Assembly (NCBI RefSeq): GCF_018860765.1
Contig: NZ_JAHKPV010000019.1
Location: 315,972 to 379,971, forward strand
Direction of reading: 5' to 3'
From: Marinobacter salexigens
Lineage (GTDB): Bacteria; Pseudomonadota; Gammaproteobacteria; Pseudomonadales; Oleiphilaceae
Length of the DNA: 64,000 nt
Shown: positions 37,225-45,338 of the stretch, in pieces
Numbering within the stretch: the first letter of the stretch is position 1
Layout of the letters: each line of letters starts with the position of its first letter
The notes under the pieces: model-generated
Database searches by the model: none
Told to the model about the DNA's origin: nothing
The model's input: the letters and a program-made list of their open reading frames with translations, nothing else
Program-made: the position numbers and the translations under genes

Positions 37225-37920
37225 ATGAGATCTGTACTGAATAAAATTCTAACCGCAATGCGCGGCAGCGTTAACGAGCTTGGCGAAGCTGTTGTAGATA
37301 GCCAAGGCAACCGCATTCTGGAACAAGAACTGCGGGACTCTGAGCAAGAACTAAAGCAAGCCAAACAGGAGCTCGCCGCCTTAATGGCAGAATCCGCCTC
37401 TTTGGCCCGGCAAATCCGCTCGGAGCAAGACAGCGCCAGCAAACGCGAACAAGATGCCCGCAAAGCCATCACAGCAGGCCAAGAAGAACTGGCCAGAGAA
37501 GTGGCCGAGCGAATTGTTGGCCATGAGCGCCGTGGAGCTGAACTGACCCAGACCCGAGAGATACTGCAGCAACGCATTGATAGCATCAAAGAGCGAGTTC
37601 AACGGGCTGAAAAGCAACTCGCCGACTATCGCAGAGAGCTGCAGGTGGTGAAAACCAATGAGCGAGTACTACGCACCACCGCCCAGATTGACACCAACAT
37701 CAACAGCCAGCAGTCCTCCCTGAGCACCGCCAAGGAAACCCTTGAGCGTATTCGTGAGCGGCAAGCCCGGGAAGAAGACCGGCAAACCGCCAGCGCAAGC
37801 CTCGAAAAAGAACTGACTGGCGCTGACTTGGACGAAAAGCTGAAAGCGGCTGGCATCGACGGCGAACAAGACGCAGTAGATAGCGTACTTGCCCGCCTGA
37901 AAGACAAACCCGCCCAGTAA
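37225..37920 (+). CDS. PspA/IM30 family membrane-stress protein
   Basis: 231 residues, almost wholly helical and rich in Glu, Gln, Arg and Ala, with the heptad pattern of the ESCRT-III-like PspA/IM30/Vipp1 family (NELGEAVVDSQGNRILEQELRDSEQELKQAK near the N-terminus). There is no membrane helix; PspA binds the inner leaflet and polymerises at damaged membrane. A short globular-looking C-terminal segment (LDEKLKAAGIDGEQDAVDSVLARLK) follows. It is more like YjfJ than the PspF-controlled PspA. It lies 14 nt after DUF2170 and 58 nt before a small gene. Confidence 0.9.
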   Translation: MRSVLNKILTAMRGSVNELGEAVVDSQGNRILEQELRDSEQELKQAKQELAALMAESASLARQIRSEQDSASKREQDARKAITAGQEELAREVAERIVGHERRGAELTQTREILQQRIDSIKERVQRAEKQLADYRRELQVVKTNERVLRTTAQIDTNINSQQSSLSTAKETLERIRERQAREEDRQTASASLEKELTGADLDEKLKAAGIDGEQDAVDSVLARLKDKPAQ

Positions 37921-37978
37921 AACTAGCGCCCTCGTAACCTCTATCGAAATATGGGGGCGCAACTCTCAGGTTAATCTC

Positions 37979-38305
37979 ATGACTACACCACCGGATTGGT
38001 CAAAGGAAGAGAAGGCCGTACAGGCCGTACAAATGGCCTTCGATCTCTCCAATGACATTCAGCGAGCGTTTCGCGTATCGGCCGCGCTACAGGATATGTC
38101 CACCTCAGATATGGTGCGTAAGGTGCTGCAACTGCCCTATCAAAAAAACCGGGCCAGACCCCGGTTAACCATTACGCTAAAGGACGAAGACTTTGAACTG
38201 CTTGCCGAGAAGTACGGCCTTGATCCGCTCGACAGAGCAACGATTCGACACCGGGTGTCGGAAGACTTGCGGGCGTTTGCTGGTAATTATTTAACTGAGT
38301 CTTAG
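37979..38305 (+). CDS. Small protein with ribbon-helix-helix-like segments
   Basis: 108 residues, no signal peptide or membrane helix, no named family that I recognise. Residues 29-52 (RAFRVSAALQDMSTSDMVRKVLQL) look like the second half of an RHH DNA-binding unit. Residues 61-98 (PRLTITLKDEDFELLAEKYGLDP and following) have a strand followed by two helices of similar look. It is the last gene of the PspA operon (58 nt after pspA). It could be the repressor that binds the 17-bp repeats of the divergent promoter, but this is only inference. Confidence 0.6.
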   Translation: MTTPPDWSKEEKAVQAVQMAFDLSNDIQRAFRVSAALQDMSTSDMVRKVLQLPYQKNRARPRLTITLKDEDFELLAEKYGLDPLDRATIRHRVSEDLRAFAGNYLTES

Positions 38306-38486
38306 TACGATTGTGCGACCCCATCTGACTGCGTAATCAAGCAGGGTAGTCACTGGGTGTAGCGGCATAGCGACCCTCCAAGAAACAAAACCGCTGAGCC
38401 ACACGAGGTCAGATCAAGCTAAACTGTACCCCCCCCTGTTAACTTTACAGCCCAAGCCGTCCCTGTCCACAATACGCGACTCAAGA

Positions 38487-38492
38487 TATAAT
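38487..38492 (+). promoter_or_regulatory. -10 box of the tviB promoter
   Basis: A consensus TATAAT lies 50 nt before the tviB ATG, in a 236-nt gene-free gap. The -35 (TGTCCA at 38464-38469, 17-nt spacing) is weak. Confidence 0.4.
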
Positions 38493-38541
38493 CCATCCCC
38501 ATCCTGCATGGCCTCTCATCCACTTTCTACCGGATCACCCC

Positions 38542-39804
38542 ATGAAAAAAATCGCTATCATAGGCTTGGGTTACGTTGGTCTTCCTCTGGCAGCGGCTTT
38601 TAGCGCAAAGCATCAGGTTGTTGGCTTCGACATCAGCACAACCCGCATTACCGACCTAAAAAACGGCGGGGACTTAACTCGTGAAGTTTCGCCAGAAGAG
38701 CTCGCAGCAGCTACCCAGCTATCATTCACTAATTCGCTGGATGCAATAGCCGACTGCTCCGTTTTTATCGTAACCGTGCCTACCCCTATCGATGGTTTTA
38801 ACACTCCGGACCTAACACCTCTAATTGCAGCCAGTGAGAGCGTGGGCAGTGTGCTCAAGCGCGGCGACATCGTGATTTATGAATCAACGGTTTACCCCGG
38901 TGCTACAGAAGAAGTGTGCGTTCCGGTGCTTGAGCAAGTATCAGGCCTAAAATTCAATGTGGATTTTCACGCCGGTTACAGCCCTGAGCGAGTCAATCCG
39001 GGAGATAAGCAACACCGGGTAAGCAGCATCATGAAGGTCACCTCTGGCTCTACGCCTGCCATTGCCGAAGAAGTGGATGCCCTATATGCGGGCATTATTA
39101 CCGCAGGCACCCATAAAGCCAGCTCCATCAAAGTGGCAGAAGCAGCCAAAGTGATTGAAAACACCCAACGTGACCTAAACATTGCTTTGATAAACGAGCT
39201 AGCGATGATCTTTGCCCGGCTAGGCATCGATACCCACGAAGTTCTGGCAGCCGCTGGCACCAAATGGAATTTCATACCCTTCAAACCCGGCTTAGTAGGC
39301 GGCCACTGCATTGGCGTAGACCCGTACTACCTAACCCACAAAGCCCAAGCTATCGGCTATCACCCTGAAATCATCCTCGCAGGCCGAAGAGTTAATGATG
39401 GCATGGGAGCATACGTGGCCGCTGAATTGGTGAAAGCGATGATTAAAGCCGGGCACACCATAGCCAAAGCCCGCGTATTGGTGATGGGATTCACGTTTAA
39501 AGAAAACTGCCCGGATTTGCGCAATACCCGAGTCATAGACGTTGTGAAAGAGCTGCAGGAGTTTGGTTGCGCGGCAGATATCACAGACTGCTGGGCCGAC
39601 AGCACCGAGGCCGAGCGTGAGTATGGTATTAGACTTACCGAGCAGCCTGAACAAGGTTCTTACGATGGTGTGATTCTGACGGTTGCACACAGTGAGTATG
39701 CCTCAATGAGCGCGGACGACCTGCGAGGCTACCTGAAACAAGATGGCGTGCTATATGACCTGAAGGGCTTATTACCTTTGGGTGAGGCGGATTTGCGGCT
39801 CTAA
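38542..39804 (+). CDS. tviB: UDP-N-acetyl-hexosamine dehydrogenase (TviB/WbpO-like nucleotide-sugar dehydrogenase)
   Basis: 420 residues. NAD-binding motif [15 protein letters not shown] at the N-terminus, [16 protein letters not shown] near residue 82, [10 protein letters not shown] near residue 147 and the catalytic-cysteine motif [12 protein letters not shown] (Cys256) are all present. It oxidises the C6 of a UDP-N-acetylated sugar to the uronic acid, in the line that leads to UDP-GalNAcA or UDP-ManNAcA for surface polysaccharides. No epimerase or glycosyltransferase gene follows here, which is unusual. Its last 162 bases are present again 1105 nt downstream. Confidence 0.9.
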   Translation: MKKIAIIGLGYVGLPLAAAFSAKHQVVGFDISTTRITDLKNGGDLTREVSPEELAAATQLSFTNSLDAIADCSVFIVTVPTPIDGFNTPDLTPLIAASESVGSVLKRGDIVIYESTVYPGATEEVCVPVLEQVSGLKFNVDFHAGYSPERVNPGDKQHRVSSIMKVTSGSTPAIAEEVDALYAGIITAGTHKASSIKVAEAAKVIENTQRDLNIALINELAMIFARLGIDTHEVLAAAGTKWNFIPFKPGLVGGHCIGVDPYYLTHKAQAIGYHPEIILAGRRVNDGMGAYVAAELVKAMIKAGHTIAKARVLVMGFTFKENCPDLRNTRVIDVVKELQEFGCAADITDCWADSTEAEREYGIRLTEQPEQGSYDGVILTVAHSEYASMSADDLRGYLKQDGVLYDLKGLLPLGEADLRL

Positions 39805-39833
39805 TATGCTATGCAGCTTATAACAACCATCCA

Positions 39834-40304
39834 CTAAGGGTAATCCAAGCTAAATTCAGACGGACACTGGGCACCCTTCCGCAGCTGACTCTCATCACCC
39901 ACCAACTCATAATGGACTTCGTCGGCCTTTAGGCGACGCCCTTCCGCGACATACAGTATGGAGACACTCGCAGGCTCGCCGTCAGACGCCAGCCCATTGA
40001 CAGTTAGGCAGATGCCACCGTTATCTGCTCGTTTCTGATAGTGGGCTCTTTCATTTGCAACCCACACTGGGTAAGCAACCTCAGCCATAAACTGCCGACG
40101 TTCATCGTCGTTGGCAGCCTGATCGACGAAAGACATGAGTCGGCCCGACAGATAGGGCGACAACTCCACCGCCCCACTTTCTTTTGTAAGTTCTTTTTCA
40201 AAAGACTTGTATTCACCCCAAGCATCAGCACTTGGCACTTTTGAAGTCACACACCCAACTACTATGGCAGTCAGCACAATCACAATAGAAGACTTAAGAT
40301 ACAT
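39834..40304 (-). CDS. Predicted lipoprotein, function unknown
   Basis: 156 residues. The N-terminal signal and lipobox read IVIVLTAIVVGC, with the lipidated cysteine at about residue 18. The rest is a soluble domain with two further cysteines (GGICLTV, GAQCPSE) that may form a disulphide. I do not recognise the family. It lies between tviB and the copy of the tviB 3' end and reads against them, so it may have been inserted together with the duplication. The frame ending at 40306 stops 1 nt before its ATG. Confidence 0.65.
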   Translation of the reverse strand: MYLKSSIVIVLTAIVVGCVTSKVPSADAWGEYKSFEKELTKESGAVELSPYLSGRLMSFVDQAANDDERRQFMAEVAYPVWVANERAHYQKRADNGGICLTVNGLASDGEPASVSILYVAEGRRLKADEVHYELVGDESQLRKGAQCPSEFSLDYP

Positions 40305-40305
40305 G

Positions 40306-40514
40306 TTAGTTGCCTAGCGCATTCTGCAAATCACGGTCCAGCTGAGCGGGTCGCCTTTTCATAGCACGCGCTGCACGACATAATATCCCTGAGCAAGTCG
40401 AAATCAGTTTTTCAACGTCAACTGAAATGTCAGACCTTCCTTTTTGCGGTAAGACAGTTCTAGTAGTTTCGCAACGGTGAGACGGATTTCGGCTGTATGT
40501 GCTGGAGTTTTCAT
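40306..40514 (-). pseudogene. Possible small gene split by a frameshift, upstream of the lipoprotein
   Basis: An ATG at 40514 with AAAGGA about 9 nt upstream opens 36 codons (MKTPAHTAEIRLTVAKLLEL...) ending at 40404. A shift in the A-run around 40440 would lead instead into another open frame (GRSDISVDVEKLISTCSGIL... RPAQLDRDLQNALGN) that ends at 40306, directly before the lipoprotein ATG. Joined, this is about 70 residues. It could be a disrupted gene, a sequencing error, a programmed frameshift or chance. The 113-codon frame 40306-40647 by itself does not look like a protein at its N-terminus. Confidence 0.3.
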
Positions 40515-40748
40515 TGGGTGCATTCCTTTGCTTTCGAGTGCTGGCTAAGCAACACGCAGATGAAGTAGCAAGTCTCCGCGAGCTACGAGGGAACCTAGAT
40601 AATAAATAAAGACGCCAGAGAACGCAAAAACCTCTCTTGATAGGCAAAAGCCACCGAGCATTTAAGGTTTAATCAGACTAAGCAGCGCCTGTCCATGATA
40701 ATTGCAGTGCCGAGGCGAAGCTTGGGTACGGCATTGGGCTTACTGGGT

Positions 40749-40910
40749 AGCCTGAACAAGGTTCTTACGATGGTGTGATTCTGACGGTTGCACACAGTGA
40801 GTATGCATCGATGAGCGCGGACGACCTGCGAGGCTACCTGAAACAAGATGGCGTGCTATATGACCTGAAGGGCTTATTGCCGTTGGGTGAGGCGAACTTG
40901 CGGCTCTAAT
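40749..40910 (+). pseudogene. Diverged 162-bp copy of the tviB 3' end
   Basis: Bases 40749-40910 match 39644-39805 over 162 positions without gaps, with 6 differences by my count. Four are synonymous (GCC/GCA, TCA/TCG, TTA/TTG, CCT/CCG) and two change one codon (GAT to AAC). It starts in the middle of a codon and keeps the stop TAA. It has no start or promoter and is not expected to be expressed. The pattern suggests it came from a working homologue and is not a simple fresh duplication. Confidence 0.9.
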
Positions 40911-41011
40911 TTATCACACTCGAGCTATTTGAATACCGATGTGAATATGGTGTTCCGTGAATTGCGGGCCAAGAACGCTTGTCCGTAACCACTACGCCCT
41001 GATCAGATCTG

Positions 41012-41446
41012 TCACCTGCAACCAGAAGGCAAATAAGAAGCTTTCCAGTTAGTCGCCGCACTCGTATCGAGAACACACTCCCAAGCTCCTGCAGGGCTGC
41101 GTTCTAAGCCCACAATCACGCCTGTCAAATTTGGGTGCGCTTTGCCGCCCATGGTCACCTGAAGCTGACCGGAACCGTCAGCGTTTAGCACCCCAATATC
41201 AACAGCCTGGCTACCTGTAGTGAGATTGGAGGGGGTATAACCGATATCAGTATTTGCCACACTTCCGTCGGAACCCGCTCGCTCCTCAAAAGGAGCTTTG
41301 TATGCAGCCAACTCACCAACTGCACGGCTTATTTGGGTTTTGACTACATAGCCTTGGTAGCTAGGAATTGCCACTGCGGCAAGAATGCCGATGAGCGCAA
41401 CAACAATCATCAATTCAATAAGGGTAAAACCGTTGCTTTTCGTCAT
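41012..41446 (-). CDS. Type IV major-pilin-like protein (first pilin)
   Basis: 144 residues from the ATG at 41446. The prepilin leader MTKSNG is cleaved by PilD before [20 protein letters not shown], with Glu5 of the mature protein present. The N-terminal helix is followed by a short globular domain with two C-terminal-region cysteines (WECVL ... LPSGCR), the disulphide loop of type IVa pilins. It differs clearly from the pilin at 44489 after the helix. A sigma-54 promoter lies about 40 nt upstream of the ATG. The protein could be a second major pilin or an alternative form. Confidence 0.9.
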   Translation of the reverse strand: MTKSNGFTLIELMIVVALIGILAAVAIPSYQGYVVKTQISRAVGELAAYKAPFEERAGSDGSVANTDIGYTPSNLTTGSQAVDIGVLNADGSGQLQVTMGGKAHPNLTGVIVGLERSPAGAWECVLDTSAATNWKASYLPSGCR

Positions 41447-41486
41447 ATCGTTGCCAGTTATCGATGACTTGTTTACCGATAAACAA

Positions 41487-41500
41487 GCAATTTCAGTGCC
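41487..41500 (-). promoter_or_regulatory. Sigma-54 promoter of the first pilin gene
   Basis: Minus strand GGCAC-TGAAA-TTGC, with GG and GC exactly 10 nt apart, matches the RpoN -24/-12 consensus. The start would be near 41475, giving a leader of about 30 nt. Confidence 0.75.
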
Positions 41501-41724
41501 TATCCTCGAAGAATTCCTCTCGCAAACAAACAAAACGCAGCCATGTAGGGAGCAAGCCGAGGCTTCCGAGAGTCAAGTCAGACAATGCTCGAAGCGCTGC
41601 GCCTATTTTGTCGTTTCAGGTTTATTCATGAGGGGTATTTTCACACCCGAATAGAAGGTTCTCGGTGTAGTTCGTGATTCGAGCACAAGATCAGACCTTG
41701 TCGAATCAGCATCAAGGAAATAGC

Positions 41725-42921
41725 TTATTGAGGGCTTACACTAACCAAAGCCTCTCGAATATAGTCATAGAACCCTTGCAAAGAATCCTCTTCGGGCGGG
41801 TAAGCTCCGGCGCCCATCCAGACCAACACCCCCCCATAAGGGTCAAGGATGATAGCTGAAGAGGCTCCTGGAAGCTTTCCTCCGTGGATATGCAACGGTA
41901 TAACATCAGGGGACGGCCGATAGCGGTAGGTGCCATAGCCAAAACACTCCTGAACCGCTACGGAGTTACAATTCTTTTTCGCGCCTTCAAGAATTGTCAG
42001 TGGCCCACTCTCAAGGGAACTCTTCACCAAAAGAGCCAAATCCGACGCATTCCCGGAGAGGCCAGCAGATGAAGAAAGGGCATAAAAATCCATAGCCTCA
42101 AAATAATCCTGAGTATAAAAATCTTCGTTGCGAAAATCGTAAAAGACCTCATCCTTCAAATAGGGGCCATCAACGAACTCAAGAGTGGTTTCACTAAGGT
42201 CAAAATGGCTACGAATATAATCCCTGAATGGCTTATCCGTTATCTTTTCTACAACCAAACCTAGCAGACAATACCCCAAATTTGAGTATGCCTCTACGCT
42301 CCCGGGATCATAGAACAAGCTGGTTTTAGCAAGCTCCTCCGGCTTGTAAGGACACCAAGGCTTAACATTTCGTGTAAACATTGGGTCTTGGCTACGCTCT
42401 CTATCCCAGCCCCCCCTATGGGACAGCAAGTGACCGATTGTAATTTCGCCTACGCGGGGATCTTTGAGCGCAGAAGCCGAGGTTTCATCACCCAGCAGCA
42501 AATCAACAACTCTGTCATCAAGAGACAACAGCTTCCGATTAATCAAATCAAGAATAGCGACGGCTGTAACTGTTTTAGTCGTGCTGGCAAACCGAAATCG
42601 AGTATCAGGCTCCAGCGGTTCATCACCAAAGACTCCATCCTTCCAGCCAGTTTCGCAATGGAATGCATGACCCTCAGCATTAATATATGCCAATTGGCTG
42701 ACCGAGGCTCCCATGTTTCTAGTGGCGTAGCCCTGAACATGCTCCATCCAAACAGGGGAGCCGGATTTGCAGGACGTCGTTAATTGAACTAGTGGTGCTT
42801 GAATATAATAGAGCAGGCGGGATGGGCCAAGTGGATTTGTTATAAAATAATGAGATACAGCCATCAAAAAGGCGATAAAAACAAATATAAAAACAAGGTC
42901 TTTGACTCGTGCTTTTTTCAT
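41725..42921 (-). CDS. Membrane-anchored serine hydrolase, class C beta-lactamase/esterase fold
   Basis: 398 residues from the ATG at 42921; a TTG 21 nt earlier is less likely. One N-terminal membrane helix (LVFIFVFIAFLMAVSHYF) anchors a periplasmic domain. The catalytic S-x-x-K motif is FASTTKTVT, the Tyr motif is YSNLGYCLLG, and HIHGGKLPGASS is in the place of the KTG/HxG triad. The protein is therefore an active-looking penicillin-binding-protein-like hydrolase. It lies between two pilin genes and next to a phospho-/sulfo-transferase gene in an AT-rich region. A role in removing or adding a pilin or surface modification is a guess; antibiotic resistance is not supported. Confidence 0.8.
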   Translation of the reverse strand: MKKARVKDLVFIFVFIAFLMAVSHYFITNPLGPSRLLYYIQAPLVQLTTSCKSGSPVWMEHVQGYATRNMGASVSQLAYINAEGHAFHCETGWKDGVFGDEPLEPDTRFRFASTTKTVTAVAILDLINRKLLSLDDRVVDLLLGDETSASALKDPRVGEITIGHLLSHRGGWDRERSQDPMFTRNVKPWCPYKPEELAKTSLFYDPGSVEAYSNLGYCLLGLVVEKITDKPFRDYIRSHFDLSETTLEFVDGPYLKDEVFYDFRNEDFYTQDYFEAMDFYALSSSAGLSGNASDLALLVKSSLESGPLTILEGAKKNCNSVAVQECFGYGTYRYRPSPDVIPLHIHGGKLPGASSAIILDPYGGVLVWMGAGAYPPEEDSLQGFYDYIREALVSVSPQ

Positions 42922-42977
42922 AACTTTTAAATTACTAGCCAACTAAAAATACCTCTAAATACAGAAGCACGACAAAC

Positions 42978-44375
42978 CTAGCCCTTTTCTGGACTAGCAA
43001 CCTTAAACCTTATCCAAGGTACAGAATCATTTTTAAAATACTTCGCTTTTTCGTTAACATCAAAAATCGGAGGGACATGATCACCAACTATAATCACTTC
43101 TGCACCCTCAAGCTCAGGATCATCCAAGATCGTTGACAAATAATAAAAGAACTGAGCATGCAGCTTTAAATTTCGACAAACTTGACCATCCTCTTTAACC
43201 TGAAAGCTCTCACAATCGAACACATCCTTATAAATATCCCTCCGATCATAAATAGAATGGGAGTTCAAAGTTAACCAATAGAAAAAAGCTTTTTCAGTCT
43301 CAGAAAATACTTTGGTCAACTCACTTATCAATTCTCGATCGCAAGCACCGGGGAATGAGTGGCACTTCTCAGACCACTGCTTGGTTTCATAAAAAGTGCG
43401 ATGATCAAAGCCGGCTCGCGGATACCAGTACGCCCTATCATACATAGACCCGACGGCTCCATGTAAAGAGTAAGTTTCATACCCCATAGCCCTCAAGCGA
43501 TTAGGCAAGCAATCCTCGAAACCCGTTACGAGATCCTTGAAATTAAAATTAGCAGACGATAATTGGCACAACTCTCTGAGTTCTCCGTCGACCGTAGCAC
43601 CGCTAAACCCCAACTCTCCTCTTTCAATGGAAACTATATGGTCACCTAACTCATAGATCGGTGATAATACAGAATCCATAATTTCATCAGATGACACCCC
43701 CCAAGACTCACTCACAATTAATATTGTTTTATCGCTGAGCTCCATAGGGCTCGAAAACCATGGAGAGGTTGCACCTTTATATGACGCTTTTACAAGTGGC
43801 TTACTCTCTAAATCAAAACTCTCTAAGAAGCCAGTCCGCCTGTGATCAAAGCTAAAAACTAGTACGCTATCAAAAAATCTTTCACTACTGTAACGATAGT
43901 ACTTACTTTCAGAATCATCAAAATAGCTAAAGTTAAATACGTATAAAATCAAGGCTAAATTTATGAAAGCCAGCTCTGGGACTCTTTTCTTTAAGCGCAA
44001 AAAAAACGCACAAAAAACAAATAGCTGAACTAAAACAACCAAAAACATCACCTTGTAGTAGGAAGGCGAAGAACCTATCAACCCAACAAAATACAATAAA
44101 TCTGAAACTCTCAAAAACGGAAACAATTGACCAACCAAAAACACAACATCAAATACATAGACTAACGCCAGAAACGCAACACCCAACCAATTCAACCCAA
44201 AGATAAAAAAAAGAGACACAATAATGTAGTCAAAATTAACTAACGGACGACCAATTCCGAAGGTGCTAGAGATCACAAAGAAAAGTATATTAGGCAAGAA
44301 AAAAAGAACAAAAAAAACAAATATAGATCTCTTCACCTGAATCAACCCCGAAGCAATATCAAGTTTTTCTGCCAT
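42978..44375 (-). CDS. Sulfatase-like membrane transferase (LTA synthase/EptA-like, alkaline phosphatase superfamily)
   Basis: 465 residues from the ATG at 44375. About five membrane helices fill the first 150 residues, and a periplasmic catalytic domain follows. LSDKTILIVSESWGVSS carries a Glu metal ligand and nucleophile Ser/Thr region, and GAEVIIVGDHVPPIFD carries the metal-binding Asp-His pair, as in phosphoglycerol and phosphoethanolamine transferases. The DNA is clearly richer in A+T than pilB or pilD, suggesting acquisition. Location between pilins suggests pilin decoration with a phospho-group, as PptA does in Neisseria; this is inference. Confidence 0.78.
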   Translation of the reverse strand: MAEKLDIASGLIQVKRSIFVFFVLFFLPNILFFVISSTFGIGRPLVNFDYIIVSLFFIFGLNWLGVAFLALVYVFDVVFLVGQLFPFLRVSDLLYFVGLIGSSPSYYKVMFLVVLVQLFVFCAFFLRLKKRVPELAFINLALILYVFNFSYFDDSESKYYRYSSERFFDSVLVFSFDHRRTGFLESFDLESKPLVKASYKGATSPWFSSPMELSDKTILIVSESWGVSSDEIMDSVLSPIYELGDHIVSIERGELGFSGATVDGELRELCQLSSANFNFKDLVTGFEDCLPNRLRAMGYETYSLHGAVGSMYDRAYWYPRAGFDHRTFYETKQWSEKCHSFPGACDRELISELTKVFSETEKAFFYWLTLNSHSIYDRRDIYKDVFDCESFQVKEDGQVCRNLKLHAQFFYYLSTILDDPELEGAEVIIVGDHVPPIFDVNEKAKYFKNDSVPWIRFKVASPEKG

Positions 44376-44440
44376 CAAAAAAACTAAGCACACAAAAGAC
44401 TTGCGCTACATATCAAACAAAACAATAGAGAGAAACGATA

Positions 44441-44470
44441 AAAAAAGGCGCCTTAACTTAGGCGCCTTTT
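44441..44470 (-). terminator. Rho-independent terminator of pilA
   Basis: AAAAGGCGCC and GGCGCCTTTT form a perfect 10-bp stem with an 8-nt loop, followed on the minus strand by a T-run. It lies 18 nt past the pilA stop and separates pilA from the transferase gene. The symmetry means it could act in both directions. Confidence 0.9.
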
Positions 44471-44488
44471 CCAAATCAACTACCTGTT

Positions 44489-44950
44489 TTAGCTTCCAAG
44501 CCCACAACCTGCTGGCTTGTATTTATCCTCAACAGTAGTGCCGCAAGACCATGCTCCAGTATCTGTACGCGTCCAAGTCAAGGTTTTACCACTTATAGCC
44601 GAAGATGCATTGCCTCCGAACGTAGCTTCAAGCGTAGAAGTGCCGGCAGCCAAATCGTATGTAGCAGAAAGGCCACTCTGACCTGGATCAGAAACAGTGG
44701 AGCCAAGCAAGTTGCTGTTGGACCAGCCCAGTTCACAATCAGCCTCGGCGATGCCGTTCATCATGCAGCTCTCAATTGCAGTTCGCATAGCACCAGTCTC
44801 GCCCATAACGCGGCTAACCTGAGATTTCGCGATGTAGTTCTGGTACTGCGGAATAGCTACCGCTGCCAAGATACCAATAATCGCAACAACGATCATCAAC
44901 TCAATCAGAGTAAAACCTTTTTGAGCATGGTTGATTTGCATTTTTTTCAT
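44489..44950 (-). CDS. pilA: Type IV major pilin PilA
   Basis: 153 residues. Prepilin leader [12 protein letters not shown], then [35 protein letters not shown], a textbook type IVa pilin N-terminus with Gly-1 and Glu5. The globular domain has the C-terminal disulphide pair (WSCGTTV ... PAGCGLGS). GAGG is about 8 nt before the ATG. It is divergent from pilB, the usual pilA-pilBCD layout, with a sigma-54 promoter candidate and a strong terminator. It makes the pilus fibre for twitching and attachment. Confidence 0.95.
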   Translation of the reverse strand: MKKMQINHAQKGFTLIELMIVVAIIGILAAVAIPQYQNYIAKSQVSRVMGETGAMRTAIESCMMNGIAEADCELGWSNSNLLGSTVSDPGQSGLSATYDLAAGTSTLEATFGGNASSAISGKTLTWTRTDTGAWSCGTTVEDKYKPAGCGLGS

Positions 44951-45047
44951 AATTTCGGCCTCAGCTTTGTCGTTTAGTTACTCATTTTGGCTCGGGGCCG
45001 GTGGAGCTTTGCCCCGTAACCGGTTTCGATGAGCCTGAGATTACCAA

Positions 45048-45063
45048 AGCACCTCCCATGCCA
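45048..45063 (-). promoter_or_regulatory. Sigma-54 promoter candidate of pilA
   Basis: Minus strand TGGCATGGGAGGTGCT keeps GG and GC exactly 10 nt apart, with two differences from consensus (TGGCAC ... TTGC). The leader would be about 86 nt. RpoN-dependent pilA promoters are established in Pseudomonas. Confidence 0.6.
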
Positions 45064-45160
45064 AGATTTAAAAGATAGACACAAAGCCATGCCAATCAAC
45101 CGGTAAGCTGCGCACTTGCGTTGAATGCTACATATGAAAAAAATCAATACGCGCCCAGCA

Positions 45161-45187
45161 CTGTCACTCAGTGACATTTTTTGTCAC
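45161..45187. promoter_or_regulatory. TGTC-containing palindrome, candidate PilR-type activator site
   Basis: TGTCACTCAGTGACA (45162-45176) is a perfect 7-bp palindrome with one central base, and TGTCAC recurs at 45182-45187. It lies about 100 nt upstream of the pilA -24 box, a normal enhancer distance. The TGTC core agrees with what I recall for PilR. It is within the 388-nt pilA-pilB gap, where I see no gene. Confidence 0.45.
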
Positions 45188-45338
45188 CCACTTGCAATGC
45201 AGCCAACTACGCCCACCCTGCTTAGATTTAGCCATAAGTTGACCCGATGCCTTTCCAAACCCAAGCCAGCCATCTAAACTCTGTGCAATTATCGAAATAC
45301 CCTTTTCAACCACTTAGGCAGCATTCTTTACTCAGTTT

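Noticed and set aside
37925..38541. Toxin-antitoxin pair around the small RHH-like gene
   Set aside because: No toxin-like frame is adjacent; the preceding gene encodes PspA and the following one a sugar dehydrogenase after a 236-nt gap.
40306..40647. 113-codon minus-strand frame read as one gene
   Set aside because: Its first half is Arg/Ser/Cys-rich without a ribosome site or domain look. Only the second half seems coding, in a frame that may join to the small ATG frame at 40514.
41725..42921. Antibiotic-resistance beta-lactamase
   Set aside because: The serine-hydrolase motifs are general for class C-like esterases and peptidases; the membrane anchor and pilin context do not point to a resistance enzyme.
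44951..45338. tRNA gene between pilA and pilB, as seen in some Pseudomonas
   Set aside because: I found no cloverleaf or CCA end; the region contains only promoter-like elements.
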